Translations under genes and position numbers: made by a program
Assembly: GCF_014195505.1 (NCBI RefSeq)
Contig: NZ_JACIBV010000002.1
Span: 186,001 to 250,000, forward strand
DNA length: 64,000 nt
DNA from: Nonomuraea dietziae
Lineage (GTDB): Bacteria > Actinomycetota > Actinomycetes > Streptosporangiales > Streptosporangiaceae
Reading direction: 5' to 3'
In this document: in pieces, positions 33,076-41,454 of the stretch
How positions within the stretch are numbered: the first letter of the stretch is position 1
Layout: every line of letters begins with the position of its first letter
The notes under the pieces: generated by a model
Databases searched by the model: none
What the model was told of the DNA's origin: nothing
What the model saw: only the letters and a program-made list of their open reading frames with translations

Positions 33076-33946
33076 TGACGTCGACGAGCGCGCCGTTGCG
33101 CAGCACCGTGATCGGCAACGGCCGCCCTATCGCGTCGGCGAACATCAGCCGCTGAAGGCTCTGCGCGTCACCCACTGGGCTGCGGCCTGCGTTCACCACC
33201 AGATCGCCCGCCCGCAGCCCGGCCCTCGCCGCCGGCGAGCCGCTCACCACCTGCACCACCCGCAGCGCCCTCCGCTGCCCGAGCCGCTCCGCGAGCGCCT
33301 CGGGCAGCGGAGCGGGCGAGGTCACCAGCCCGAGGTAGGCCCTGCGGACCCTGCCGTCGCTGATCAGTGCGGCGATGATCGCACGCGTCGTGGAGTTCAC
33401 GGGTACGGCCAGGCCCACGCCGATCCCCGCCACCGCCGTGTTGATCCCGACCACCCTGGCACTCGAGTCGGCCAGCGCCCCGCCCGAGTTTCCCGGGTTG
33501 AGCGCGGCGTCGGTCTGGATGACGTCCTCGATGAGCCGCCCGCCCACCGGCAGCGAACGGCCCAGCCCCGAGACCACGCCCGCCGTCACCGACCCCGCCA
33601 GGCCCAGCGGGTTGCCCACCGCCACCACCAGCTGGCCCACCACCAGCGCGTCGCTGTCGCCGAGCAGCGCGGGCTCGGGCGTCGACCCCTGCGCCTTGAT
33701 CACCGCCAGGTCCGACAGCGGATCGCGGCCCACCAGCGTGAAGTCGCCGGCCGAACCGTCGGCGAAGGCCACGCTCCCCGATCTCGAGGAGCCCACCACG
33801 TGCGCGTTCGTCAGAAGGAAACCGTCGGCGGTGAACACCACCGCGGAGCCGCTGCCCCTGCCCGCGCGCACGCCGGCCACCTTCGGCTGCAGCTCGGCGG
33901 CGACAGAGGAGACGGTACGGGAGTAGGCGTCGAGGGGATCAGACAT
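33041..33946 (-). CDS. S1C (HtrA/DegP-like) serine protease with PDZ domain, no membrane anchor
   Basis: A 301-residue trypsin-fold protease. The catalytic triad is complete: His in LTNAHVVG, Asp in LSDLAVIK, Ser in NPGNSGGAL; a PDZ domain fills about 205-295 (VVQVVSGSPAARAGLRAGDL). Unlike most actinobacterial HtrA proteins it has neither signal peptide nor transmembrane segment before the protease domain, so a cytoplasmic location is inferred. The start at 33946 follows GGGAGG. Convergent overlap of 35 bp with the glycosyltransferase. Confidence 0.88.
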   Translation of the reverse strand: MSDPLDAYSRTVSSVAAELQPKVAGVRAGRGSGSAVVFTADGFLLTNAHVVGSSRSGSVAFADGSAGDFTLVGRDPLSDLAVIKAQGSTPEPALLGDSDALVVGQLVVAVGNPLGLAGSVTAGVVSGLGRSLPVGGRLIEDVIQTDAALNPGNSGGALADSSARVVGINTAVAGIGVGLAVPVNSTTRAIIAALISDGRVRRAYLGLVTSPAPLPEALAERLGQRRALRVVQVVSGSPAARAGLRAGDLVVNAGRSPVGDAQSLQRLMFADAIGRPLPITVLRNGALVDVITEPVELLEWA

Positions 33947-34037
33947 GCGAGACCTCCCGGGTGAATTACACGATTACACGGTAACTCGCCCGTCCCCCGA
34001 ACGCGCCCGCGAGCGCGTCAGCCGATCGCGCAGCGCG

Positions 34038-34421
34038 TCAACCGAGCGTGATCGCCAGCGCGGCGCCCGCCGCAGCCGCGCCCAGCCCCGCCACCACGCT
34101 GAGCACCACGTTGGCCACCGCCCTGAGGCGGAAACCCTCCTCGGCCAGGCGCACCGTCTCGTAGCCCAACGTCGACCAGGTCGTCAGCGCCCCGCAGAAC
34201 CCCGTGCCCGCCAGCGCCATCACGCCAGGCGAGGCCGCGAGCCCGACGAGGAAGCCCAGTACCGCGCTGCCCGCGACGTTGACCGTCAGGGTGCCCCACG
34301 GGAACAGCGTGCCGTACCGGGACTGGACCAGCCGGTCGACCAGGTAGCGCAGCGGCGCGCCCACCGCCGCGCCCAGCGCCACCAGCAACGCCGGCGGCAG
34401 CGTCTCCTGGATCGCGCTCAT
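34038..34421 (-). CDS. crcB: CrcB fluoride channel subunit (second of pair)
   Basis: A 127-residue Fluc/CrcB protein with four membrane spans. Family signatures are GAPLRYLVDRL and the channel motif GFCGALTTWSTLGYE. Fluc channels are dual-topology dimers that expel F-; adjacent non-identical pairs form heterodimers. Its ATG overlaps the stop of the upstream crcB (ATGA). Confidence 0.92.
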   Translation of the reverse strand: MSAIQETLPPALLVALGAAVGAPLRYLVDRLVQSRYGTLFPWGTLTVNVAGSAVLGFLVGLAASPGVMALAGTGFCGALTTWSTLGYETVRLAEEGFRLRAVANVVLSVVAGLGAAAAGAALAITLG

Positions 34422-34867
34422 CGCAGCACCAGCCGTGTCAGCCGTGCGCCCGCCCACACCGCCGCCAGGGCCGCCAGCACCGTGGCCAGCAGGTAGACCA
34501 GGCCCACCAGCGCGGCGCCCGAGGCGATCAGACGCTGGAAGTCCACCACATAGGTGGAGAAGGTGGTGAACCCACCCAGCACGCCCACCCCGGCGAACGG
34601 CCGCACCAGCGGATGCGGCGCACGCGCACGCGTGATCACCGCCATGAGGACCCCGATCAGCAGGCAGCCGAGCACGTTCGTCGCGAACGTCGCCCAGGGA
34701 AAGCCGCCGGCGGGCACGGGGAAGGCCACGGCCAGGCCGTAGCGGGCCAGCGCGCCCACCATCCCACCCAGCGAGATCACTCCGAGCACCCGCCATCGGC
34801 CGGGCCCCAGCTCCGCCCGCTGCTCCTCGACCCGCAGGTCGACATCAGGATCGACAGGATCTCCCAC
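34418..34867 (-). CDS. crcB: CrcB fluoride channel subunit (first of pair)
   Basis: A 149-residue partner of the downstream crcB, with four spans and the motif GVLGGFTTFSTYVVDF plus GALARYGL near the N-terminal side. GTG at 34865-34867 with GGGGGGAT upstream gives a short hydrophilic leader of about 28 residues. The pairing suggests opposite-topology subunits of one channel. I see no fluoride riboswitch motif directly upstream. Confidence 0.9.
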   Translation of the reverse strand: MGDPVDPDVDLRVEEQRAELGPGRWRVLGVISLGGMVGALARYGLAVAFPVPAGGFPWATFATNVLGCLLIGVLMAVITRARAPHPLVRPFAGVGVLGGFTTFSTYVVDFQRLIASGAALVGLVYLLATVLAALAAVWAGARLTRLVLR

Positions 34868-35005
34868 GCCATCCCCCCGGGTCTGAACGCGGTCTCCTCG
34901 CACCCAGGCGAGGGCGGCGAGTTCCACCGCCGCACGATTCCCACAGCCTAACGCCCCCGTGTCAAACTCCCCGGAGGCGGGAACCTACCGAACGGGAGGC
35001 GCCAC

Positions 35006-35722
35006 TTGAGCACACGTGACGCGATCGCCGTACTGGCGGCCGCCGTACTCCTTGCCGCCTTACTCGGCAACAACCCGCAGCAGACCGCCAAAGCCACCGC
35101 CACGCCCCTCGAGAACCCCGACGGCACCAGGCCAGGCCTCGCCCCGCTCACCAGCAGAGCCGACAGGACGGCCGCCCGCCACCTCATCGGCAGGCTCAGG
35201 ACCAAGGGCATGGGCCCCAAGACGGGCTACACCCGCACCCGTTACGGCGAGAACTGGGCCGACACCGCCGCGAACGTCCCCTACGCGGGCAACGGCTGCC
35301 GCACCCGCGACGACCTGCTCGTCCGCGACGGCCACGACCTGTCCTACCGTGGCGGCTCGCCCTGCGACGTCGTCGCTCTCAGCCTCGACGACCCCTACAC
35401 CGGACGCACCATCGCCTGGCGCAAGAAGCACGCCGACGACATCCAGGTCGACCACGTCGTCCCACTGTCCTACAGCTGGCGCATGGGGGCCGGCCGCTGG
35501 TCGGCGGCCAAGCGCCTGCGCTTCGCCAACGACCCGCTCAACCTGCTGCCCGTCGACGGCGACACCAACGAGGCCAAGGGGGGCTCAGGACCCGCCTCCT
35601 GGCTGCCGCCCCAGCGCCGCGTCCGCTGCGCCTACGCCGTCCGCTTCGCCCAGGTCGCGCTCAAGTACGGCATGCCCGTCACCCGAGCCGACCGCGCCAC
35701 CATGATCAGAGTGTGTCGTTAG
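35006..35722 (+). CDS. secreted or membrane-anchored HNH family nuclease
   Basis: A 238-residue protein with an N-terminal hydrophobic segment (AIAVLAAAVLLAALL) that serves as signal or anchor. The HNH-like core reads IQVDHVVPLSYSWRMGAGRW and continues with FANDPLNLLPVDGDTNEAKG, the DHVVPL...N-x-N/L pattern typical of extracellular actinobacterial HNH nucleases. It likely degrades DNA outside the cell or in competitors. TTG at 35006 has GGGAGG seven bases upstream. Its last 17 bases overlap the convergent SGNH hydrolase gene. Confidence 0.85.
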   Translation: MSTRDAIAVLAAAVLLAALLGNNPQQTAKATATPLENPDGTRPGLAPLTSRADRTAARHLIGRLRTKGMGPKTGYTRTRYGENWADTAANVPYAGNGCRTRDDLLVRDGHDLSYRGGSPCDVVALSLDDPYTGRTIAWRKKHADDIQVDHVVPLSYSWRMGAGRWSAAKRLRFANDPLNLLPVDGDTNEAKGGSGPASWLPPQRRVRCAYAVRFAQVALKYGMPVTRADRATMIRVCR

Positions 35723-36545
35723 ACCAGTCGAACCCCTTGTCGAACGTGATGTCGGCCAGGATCTGCTGCCCCTCAGAGTTGGGGTGGAAGTAGTCCCACT
35801 TGCTCACCTGCGCCAGCGTGAACCGATAGGCGAACACGGCGCCCTCGTCGGTACGGCAGCGCGGGCCGAACGCCGCGCACGCCCTGGCCCACTCCCTGTT
35901 GAAGTCGCGCACCCGATCACGCACCCGGGCCCGCCGCTGCACATCGGCCCGCTTGGTCGAGGTCGGGTTGGCCAGCATCGCCTGGCAGATGCGCCCCAGC
36001 CCCCAGAACGTCCTCGCGATCGCGTTGTCCTTGCCCACCTGCCACAGCCTGCGCAGGTCGGGGATGCTCGCCACGAACACCCGCGCCCCCGGCAGCTCGG
36101 CCCGCAGCCTCCCCATCGCCGCCTCCACCCGCCGCCTGAACAGCGCCACCGGCGTCATGGCCGCCTCCGTGGGCACGCACGCGTCCTGGGCGCCGAGCAG
36201 GATCGTCACGTACTCGGCCTTCTCGGCGATGGCCTTGTCCACCTGCCCCATCAGATCGGCACTCGTCGCACCCGGCACGGCGAAGTTGCGGTTGTGCCCC
36301 CGAAGCGAGGGGCCCCGCTCGGCCAGCCGCACGTAGTGGCTGCGCACCTCCGCGTTGTCGCCCGCCGACCACGAACGCGACGTGCACGAGACGTACCAGC
36401 CGCAGGCGTTGAACCCCGCGCTGACCGAGTCGCCCAACGCCGCCATCACCCCAGGCAACGGCTCCAGCGAGGCCGCCGCCGCGGAGCTCGTCACGGAGCC
36501 CGACCCTGAGACCAGCACGACGGCAGTGAGCACGTGACGGATCAT
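35706..36545 (-). CDS. secreted SGNH/GDSL hydrolase
   Basis: A 279-residue exported esterase/lipase-type protein. A signal peptide occupies about 1-25. Block I is MAALGDSVSAGFNACGWY (catalytic Ser), the Gly/Asn oxyanion blocks are represented by NFAVPGATSADL and LLGAQDACV (the usual Asn is replaced by an Gln/Asp-type segment), and block V is DYFHPNSEGQQ with the catalytic Asp/His. Lipid or carbohydrate ester substrate outside the cell; not assignable further. Convergent with the HNH gene. Confidence 0.85.
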   Translation of the reverse strand: MIRHVLTAVVLVSGSGSVTSSAAAASLEPLPGVMAALGDSVSAGFNACGWYVSCTSRSWSAGDNAEVRSHYVRLAERGPSLRGHNRNFAVPGATSADLMGQVDKAIAEKAEYVTILLGAQDACVPTEAAMTPVALFRRRVEAAMGRLRAELPGARVFVASIPDLRRLWQVGKDNAIARTFWGLGRICQAMLANPTSTKRADVQRRARVRDRVRDFNREWARACAAFGPRCRTDEGAVFAYRFTLAQVSKWDYFHPNSEGQQILADITFDKGFDWSNDTL

Positions 36546-36608
36546 GGCCCTTAAGGTAGGGAGCGTCAGACGCCAAGGCCACGACCAGAACCCACTTCCT
36601 ATCGTGGC

Positions 36609-36636
36609 TTGACACGATCAAGATAAGCCCTATACA
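36609..36636 (+). promoter_or_regulatory. consensus sigma-70/HrdB-type promoter for the isochorismate synthase gene
   Basis: TTGACA (36609-36614), 16 bp, TATACA (36631-36636): the closest match to the housekeeping consensus that I see in the window. It predicts a leader of about 80 nt before the GTG start at 36723. Confidence 0.7.
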
Positions 36637-36722
36637 ACTCCATGTCTGATTTTCGAGCTTAAGGTGGCCGATGGGCAGGGGCCCGAATCGAACATGTTCA
36701 GCTCCCGCATAGCATGTCTTGA

Positions 36723-37952
36723 GTGAGTGTCGCGCTCGGAATAACCCGCCCTCTGCCGGTTCGCACCATCCCGATCGGTGACCCCGGTGACCTGCTCTCC
36801 CGCCTGCCGTCCACCGCCCCCTACGCGTGGATCAGGAACGGCGAGGGTCTCGCCGGATGGGGCGAGGCCGCCAAAGTCACCGTGCCACCAGGCCCGGACC
36901 GCTTCGCATGGGCCCGCCAGTGGCTCAACTCGGTCCTCGCCGACACCCACGCCACCGACGGCAACGGCCACCGGCACGGACCCGTCGCCTTCGGCACCTT
37001 CACCTTCGACGAGAACTCACCGGGCTCCACCCTCGTCGTCCCCCAGACCGTCCTGACCCGCCGCGGAGGACAGGCCTGGCTCACCAGCATCGGCGAGCCC
37101 ACCCTCGGCCAGGACGTGACTCCCATCACCTATCCCGGCCGCATCAGCTACGGCGACGGCAGCCTCACCGCGCCCGCGTGGGAGGGAATCGTCGCGCGCG
37201 CCTCCCAGCGCATCCGCGAAGGCGAACTCGAGAAGGTCGTGCTGGCCCGCGACCTCACCGCCACCGCCGAACACCCCATCGACATCCGCCTCCTGCTCAC
37301 CCGCCTGGCCACCCGCTACCCCGACTGCTACACCTTCTCGGTCGCGGGCCTCGTCGGCGCCACCCCCGAACTTCTCATCCGCAGGGCAGGACAGCAGATC
37401 GAGTCACTCGTCCTGGCCGGCACCACCACGCGCGGCGTCAACCCCGCCGACGACGTCGCCCGAGGCGCCGCCCTGTTCGCCTCCGCCAAGGACAGGCACG
37501 AGCACGAGTGCGCCATCGCCTCCGTCCGCCACGCGCTCACCCCGCTGTCGGCCACGCTCGACGTGCCCGACGAGCCCGAGCTCCTCGTCCTGCCCAACCT
37601 CCAGCACCTGGCCAGCCACGTCACGGGCACCCTCGCCGACGGCGCCTCCGTCCTCGACGTCGTCGCCGCCATGCACCCCACCGCCGCCGTCGGCGGCACC
37701 CCCACCGACACCGCGATCACGCTCATCCGCGAGCTCGAAGGGATGGACCGCTCCGGCTACGCAGGACCCGTCGGCTGGATCGACGCGCACGGCGACGGCG
37801 AATGGGGCATCGCGCTGCGTTCGGGCATCGTCCACGGCAACCGCGCCAGGCTCTTCGCCGGCTGCGGCATCATGGGCGACTCCGACCCGGCAGCCGAACT
37901 GGCCGAGGCCCAGACCAAGTTCCGCGTCATGCAGTACGCCCTGGAGGGATAG
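36723..37952 (+). CDS. menF: isochorismate synthase
   Basis: A 409-residue chorismate-utilising enzyme that isomerises chorismate to isochorismate for menaquinone or catecholate siderophores. The C-terminal chorismate-binding domain contains LEKVVLARDLTAT (catalytic Lys region), CYTFSVAGLVGATPELLIRR, LAGTTTRGVNPADD, and the late GPVGWIDAHGDGEWGIALRSG and FAGCGIMGDSDPAAELAE (Glu ligands of Mg2+). GTG at 36723 opens the frame. No menD or siderophore genes adjoin, so menaquinone versus siderophore use is undecided; in this group a lone copy usually serves menaquinone. Confidence 0.88.
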   Translation: MSVALGITRPLPVRTIPIGDPGDLLSRLPSTAPYAWIRNGEGLAGWGEAAKVTVPPGPDRFAWARQWLNSVLADTHATDGNGHRHGPVAFGTFTFDENSPGSTLVVPQTVLTRRGGQAWLTSIGEPTLGQDVTPITYPGRISYGDGSLTAPAWEGIVARASQRIREGELEKVVLARDLTATAEHPIDIRLLLTRLATRYPDCYTFSVAGLVGATPELLIRRAGQQIESLVLAGTTTRGVNPADDVARGAALFASAKDRHEHECAIASVRHALTPLSATLDVPDEPELLVLPNLQHLASHVTGTLADGASVLDVVAAMHPTAAVGGTPTDTAITLIRELEGMDRSGYAGPVGWIDAHGDGEWGIALRSGIVHGNRARLFAGCGIMGDSDPAAELAEAQTKFRVMQYALEG

Positions 37953-38075
37953 AGCCGCCGCCGCCTGCGGCGGCGTCGTGGTCACGGCCGACCGGTTGAT
38001 CAACGACGGACGACACGTCACCCTGGTAGCGCGCCGGAAGGCGACCCGCCGCCTCCCTCGATCGCAGGAGATCAC

Positions 38076-38330
38076 ATGTCGCTCTGGAAGAAGATCGGTA
38101 TCGGCCTCGTGGCGGCTGTGGCGCTGGTCATCGTCGCACTCGCGGTGGCGGTCCTCGTGCCGGGCGGCTGGAAGTTCTCGCTCATCCTGCTGGGAGTCCC
38201 GGCGCTGGCGGGCTGGCTCTTCTGGTCGTGGCTCGGGGAGTCCCATCCGTCGTCCCGCCGCGACGACAGCCCGCCTCCCGGCTCCCGCTGGGACGAGCGC
38301 ACCGAACGCTGGCGCCACCCGTCCCAGTGA
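38076..38330 (+). CDS. small two-span membrane protein
   Basis: An 84-residue protein with two adjacent hydrophobic stretches, IGIGLVAAVALVIVALAVAVL and FSLILLGVPALAGWLFWSWL, and a hydrophilic, Ser/Arg-rich C-terminus ending SRWDERTERWRHPSQ. GCAGGAG precedes the ATG at 38076. I do not recognise the family. Convergent with the broken oxidoreductase gene. Confidence 0.7.
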   Translation: MSLWKKIGIGLVAAVALVIVALAVAVLVPGGWKFSLILLGVPALAGWLFWSWLGESHPSSRRDDSPPPGSRWDERTERWRHPSQ

Positions 38331-38337
38331 TCGCGGT

Positions 38338-39232
38338 CTACCCCTTGCCAAGCAGGTCACGGGCGGCAGGGACGACCTCACGGGCCCAGGCGGTCAGCTG
38401 CGCGGCGTCGGCGCTCTCGGGCCAGTACACGAAGGAGTCGAAGCCCACGTCGCCGGCCAGGTGGGCGATGACCTCGGCCCACTGCGCGGCGGTGGCCCTG
38501 ATGGGAGTCTCACCCTTCAGGACGACCTCGCCAGGGGCGTCGGTGATGTGGCCGACCAACTGGGCGATCCTGGTGATGTCGGAGGGCCGCCGCCCCGCCT
38601 CGACCGCGGCCGTGTCGATGATGTCCTGGGACTCACGCCACTTCTCGTAGGGCAGGTAGTGCGGGATGGGGGCGGCCCAGCCGTCGGCCAGGCGCCCGGT
38701 CTGGGCCAGGGCCCTGGGTCCGACGCTGCCGAACCAGATCCCGATCGGGTGCGCGGGCGCCGGGGCCGCCGTGGACGCCGGCCATCGAGTAGTGCTCGCC
38801 TGTCACCCTGACGCTCCCGCCCGGTCGCCAGAGGGCCCTGATGATCTCGACCGCCTCCTCCAGCGCGACCTGGTTCTGGCCCGCGGTGCGGTCGGGGCCG
38901 CCGAAGGCGGTGATCGCCTGGCGGTAGCCACCCGCTCCGAGACCGAGTTCGAAGCGCCCACCACTGAGCAGGTCGAGCGTGGCCGCCGCCTTGGCGATCA
39001 CACCGGGGCCGCGGAGCGGCAGGCTCGCCACATCAGGAAATATCCGGATCCGCGTGGTGTCGGCGAGCAGTGTGGCGATCACGCTGAACGTGTCGGCCAG
39101 GCCGCCCGCGTAAGGGTGGTCCTGCACGCCGAGGAGGTCGAGCCCCTCCCGGTCGGCCAGTCTGGCCAGCTCGCGGATCCCGGAAAGGCCGTCAGCGGAT
39201 GGGGACAGCTGGACGCCGAAACGATAGGCCAT
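38338..39232 (-). pseudogene. LLM class F420-dependent oxidoreductase, frameshifted
   Basis: The 5' part (from ATG at 39232, after AAGGAG) encodes MAYRFGVQLSPSADG and the family's LDLLSGGRFELGLGAGGYR, as in luciferase-like F420 oxidoreductases. After SMAGVHGGP the frame breaks at a GGGG run on the plus strand (38762-38765): deleting one base restores GGPAPAHPIGIWFGSVGPRA, and the protein then continues to RDLLGKG at 38338. The total length is 3n+1. With the base removed it would be an ordinary 297-residue enzyme, so a sequencing error is as likely as true decay. Confidence 0.8.
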
Positions 39233-39278
39233 GACGATCTCCTTGGGACGACAAGATTGTTCGGTCGAAGGCGACACT

Positions 39279-39292
39279 AAACCGTTCGGTTT
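39279..39292. promoter_or_regulatory. inverted repeat upstream of the LLM oxidoreductase
   Basis: AAACCG-TT-CGGTTT, 47-60 bp upstream of the oxidoreductase start. A TetR-type operator is possible, but no regulator gene directly adjoins on this side. Confidence 0.35.
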
Positions 39293-39450
39293 TGCCGCCG
39301 ACCTTCGGGCGGCGCCGATCGACCTCATGACCGACTGGGGCAGGATCCTCCTCCGCGTCATCGGCGGGATCGACCGCTTTCCCCAGCTCGGGAGGCTCTG
39401 CTATCGGGTCAGCGACGACATGAACACCCGCCCCCTGATCGACGGCCCGC

Positions 39451-40074
39451 TCAGCTCTCGGGGACGTGGATCTCCGCGCCGAGATCGACCGTGGCGCGGC
39501 CCGCCGTCAGCGTGGCCACCCACTCGGTGAAGGAGGCCACCTCGTTCTCCCCCACCGCGACCGAGAACGACACCTCACCCCCGTAGCTCACCTCGCGCAC
39601 CGGGTACGCCGACACCCGCAGGTCGTTCTCCACCCTGCCCGCCTGCTCGTGCCCCACCGACACCCGCACCAGTCTGGCGGGCACCATCCGCACGGGCTCG
39701 ACCCTGTCGAGGGTCTCGGTCACCGCCGAGCCGTACGCCCTGACCAGACCACCAGCGCCCAGCAGCACCCCACCGAAGTAGCGGGTCACCACCGCGACCA
39801 CGTCGTTGAAGCCGCGCCCGACCAGGGCCTGCACCATCGGCGTGCCGGCCGTACCGCCGGGCTCGCCGTCGTCGTCGCCCTTCTGCAGGCGCTGCCCGAC
39901 GACGTAGGCGGTGCAGTTGTGGGTGGCGCCCTGGTGCAGCCTGCGCCGCTCGGCGATGAACTCCGCCGCCTCCTCCGCGCTTCCCGCCGGCGCCATCGCG
40001 CAGATGAACCGCGACCGTTTGACCTCGGTTTCGTGCTCGGCGCGGGTTCTCAGGGTGAGGTAGGGGAGAGCCAC
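39451..40074 (-). CDS. YigZ/IMPACT family protein
   Basis: A 207-residue protein of the UPF0029 (IMPACT) family. The N-terminal domain shows ETEVKRSRFICAMAP, GATHNCTAYVVG, DDGEPGGTAGTPMVQAL and VVTRYFGGVLLGAGGLVRAY, all diagnostic. The C-terminal DUF1949-like domain follows. The eukaryotic relative modulates GCN2; the bacterial role is unknown. Divergent from the TetR gene, sharing a 71-bp region that includes the 28-bp operator palindrome. Confidence 0.92.
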   Translation of the reverse strand: MALPYLTLRTRAEHETEVKRSRFICAMAPAGSAEEAAEFIAERRRLHQGATHNCTAYVVGQRLQKGDDDGEPGGTAGTPMVQALVGRGFNDVVAVVTRYFGGVLLGAGGLVRAYGSAVTETLDRVEPVRMVPARLVRVSVGHEQAGRVENDLRVSAYPVREVSYGGEVSFSVAVGENEVASFTEWVATLTAGRATVDLGAEIHVPES

Positions 40075-40111
40075 CGACCCAGGCTATCGCCTTTACAAAG
40101 TAGAACAGCTT

Positions 40112-40139
40112 GATTATGACTGACTGGTCATTCATAATC
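40112..40139. promoter_or_regulatory. 28-bp palindromic operator upstream of TetR gene
   Basis: GATTATGA-C-TGAC-TG-GTCA-T-TCATAATC. Twenty-four of the 28 positions are in matched pairs; the TGACTGGTCA core is typical of TetR operators. It ends six bases before the TetR start, so it should mediate autorepression and may also touch the divergent YigZ promoter. Confidence 0.75.
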
Positions 40140-40145
40140 GGCTTC

Positions 40146-40715
40146 ATGCCGAAGAGAGTCGACCACGCCGCGCGTAGGCAGGAGATCCTCCAGGCGGCCG
40201 TGCGGGTGTTCGCCCGCAAGGGCTTCGCCTCCTCGCGCATCGAGGACGTCGCCGCCGAGGCGGGCATCGCCAAGGGCAGCGTCTATCTCTCCTTCGACAG
40301 CCGCGACGCCCTGCTCCAGGCCGCCTTCGAGTCGTATGCCGCCGGATCGGCGCAGCTGCTGGCCTCACTGGAACCGGGTCCCGCGCTCGATCGGCTGGCG
40401 ACGCTGGTGCGGCGGGTGGTGGCGATGCTCGCCGCCCACCCCGACCACGCCCGCGTGCTGGTGGACCTGTGGTCGGCGGGCCCGCCGCTGGACATGGCCG
40501 CCGTCTACCGCGACTACCGCGAGGCGATCGCGGGCCTGCTGCGACAGGCCCGCGAGGAGGGCGCGCTGCGCCCCGGCATCGACGAGCGGCACGCCGTAGT
40601 GATCGTGGCGGCCATCGAGGGCTGTCTGCTGCAGTGGCTGGTCGACCCAGAGCTCCCGCTCGCCGACCTGGCCGCCCCCATCATCGAGGTCTGCGTAGAG
40701 GGAGTCCGCTCATGA
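40146..40715 (+). CDS. TetR family transcriptional regulator
   Basis: A 189-residue repressor. The N-terminal helix-turn-helix covers about 8-55 (ARRQEILQAAVRVFARKGFA followed by IEDVAAEAGIAKGSVYLSF), and the C-terminal ligand domain is helical. ATG at 40146 is taken because it directly follows the operator and starts the conserved region. Its stop overlaps the next gene's ATG (ATGA), so the membrane protein is its co-expressed target. Confidence 0.9.
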   Translation: MPKRVDHAARRQEILQAAVRVFARKGFASSRIEDVAAEAGIAKGSVYLSFDSRDALLQAAFESYAAGSAQLLASLEPGPALDRLATLVRRVVAMLAAHPDHARVLVDLWSAGPPLDMAAVYRDYREAIAGLLRQAREEGALRPGIDERHAVVIVAAIEGCLLQWLVDPELPLADLAAPIIEVCVEGVRS

Positions 40716-41242
40716 CGATGACCGACAGGCTGATCGCCCCCGGCGCCACCAGGGGCGAGGTGCTGGTCTCCTTCGGCACCGCCTTCGCCGGCGCCGCCCT
40801 GTCCGTCGCCCTGGCCGTGGGCGCGGGGCTGCCCGCGCTCGCCGTCGGCGTGATCGCGGTGGTCGCCTTCGACCTGTACGGCGGAGCCGTCGTCAACGCC
40901 ACCCGCTCGGCCAAGCTCTGGTTCCACCGGCCGGGCCGTACCGCAGGGCACCACCTGGGTTTCGTGGCCGTCCACGTGCAGCCGTTCATCCTGGCCTGGG
41001 CGGTGCCCGGGTTCGGGTGGACGGCGGCCGCGGTCGTCTACGGCTCTGCTCTCACCGCCGCTCTGGCGGTGACGGCCACTCCCCCACCGCTGCGCAGGCC
41101 CGTCGCCTTCGCCGCCACCGCGCTGGCCCTGATCTGGACCACCAGCCTGGTCAGCGTGCCGCACGCCGTGGCCTGGTTCGCCCCGCTCCTGCTGATCAAG
41201 CTCCTGCTCGCCCACCTCCTTCCCGAGGAAGCCGCCCGCTGA
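40712..41242 (+). CDS. polytopic membrane protein, TetR-controlled
   Basis: A 176-residue integral membrane protein with five or six hydrophobic segments (for instance SFGTAFAGAALSVALAVGAG and ALIWTTSLVSVPHAVAWFAP). I do not recognise a transporter signature. Its start overlaps the stop of the TetR gene, so it is translated with its regulator; a small-molecule export or permeability role is plausible but unproven. Confidence 0.75.
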   Translation: MTMTDRLIAPGATRGEVLVSFGTAFAGAALSVALAVGAGLPALAVGVIAVVAFDLYGGAVVNATRSAKLWFHRPGRTAGHHLGFVAVHVQPFILAWAVPGFGWTAAAVVYGSALTAALAVTATPPPLRRPVAFAATALALIWTTSLVSVPHAVAWFAPLLLIKLLLAHLLPEEAAR

Positions 41243-41273
41243 CCGCCTACGGCTGACCTCTCGCGGCGGACGC

Positions 41274-41322
41274 CCGTACGGCTCAGCCGCCGGGTGGCGA
41301 TCCCGCCGGCGGAGCCGTACGG
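41274..41322. terminator. long-loop inverted repeat after the membrane protein gene
   Basis: CCGTACGGCTC (41274-41284) and GAGCCGTACGG (41312-41322), an 11-bp perfect stem enclosing a 27-nt GC-rich loop; 32 bp after the stop at 41242. Confidence 0.55.
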
Positions 41323-41407
41323 CATGGCTCCCGCGATCTATCGGCGCCCGCCACCTTCGCGGTACGGCTTCGGAAGTTCGCCGTGATTCGTCCTTGCGCG
41401 CATTGAA

Positions 41408-41422
41408 CCGTATGATGTACGG
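41408..41422. promoter_or_regulatory. possible operator before the epoxide hydrolase gene
   Basis: CCGTA-TGATG-TACGG inverted repeat, overlapping a TTGAAC that could be a -35 element (41403-41408). It lies 33 bp before the TTG start of the next gene. Weak evidence. Confidence 0.35.
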
Positions 41423-41454
41423 TACAGCGTACTAGACATACTGAGGAGAAGCTC

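Noticed and set aside
38762..38765. Programmed frameshift in the LLM oxidoreductase gene
   Set aside because: A four-base G/C run with no stimulatory structure, in a family not known to use recoding.
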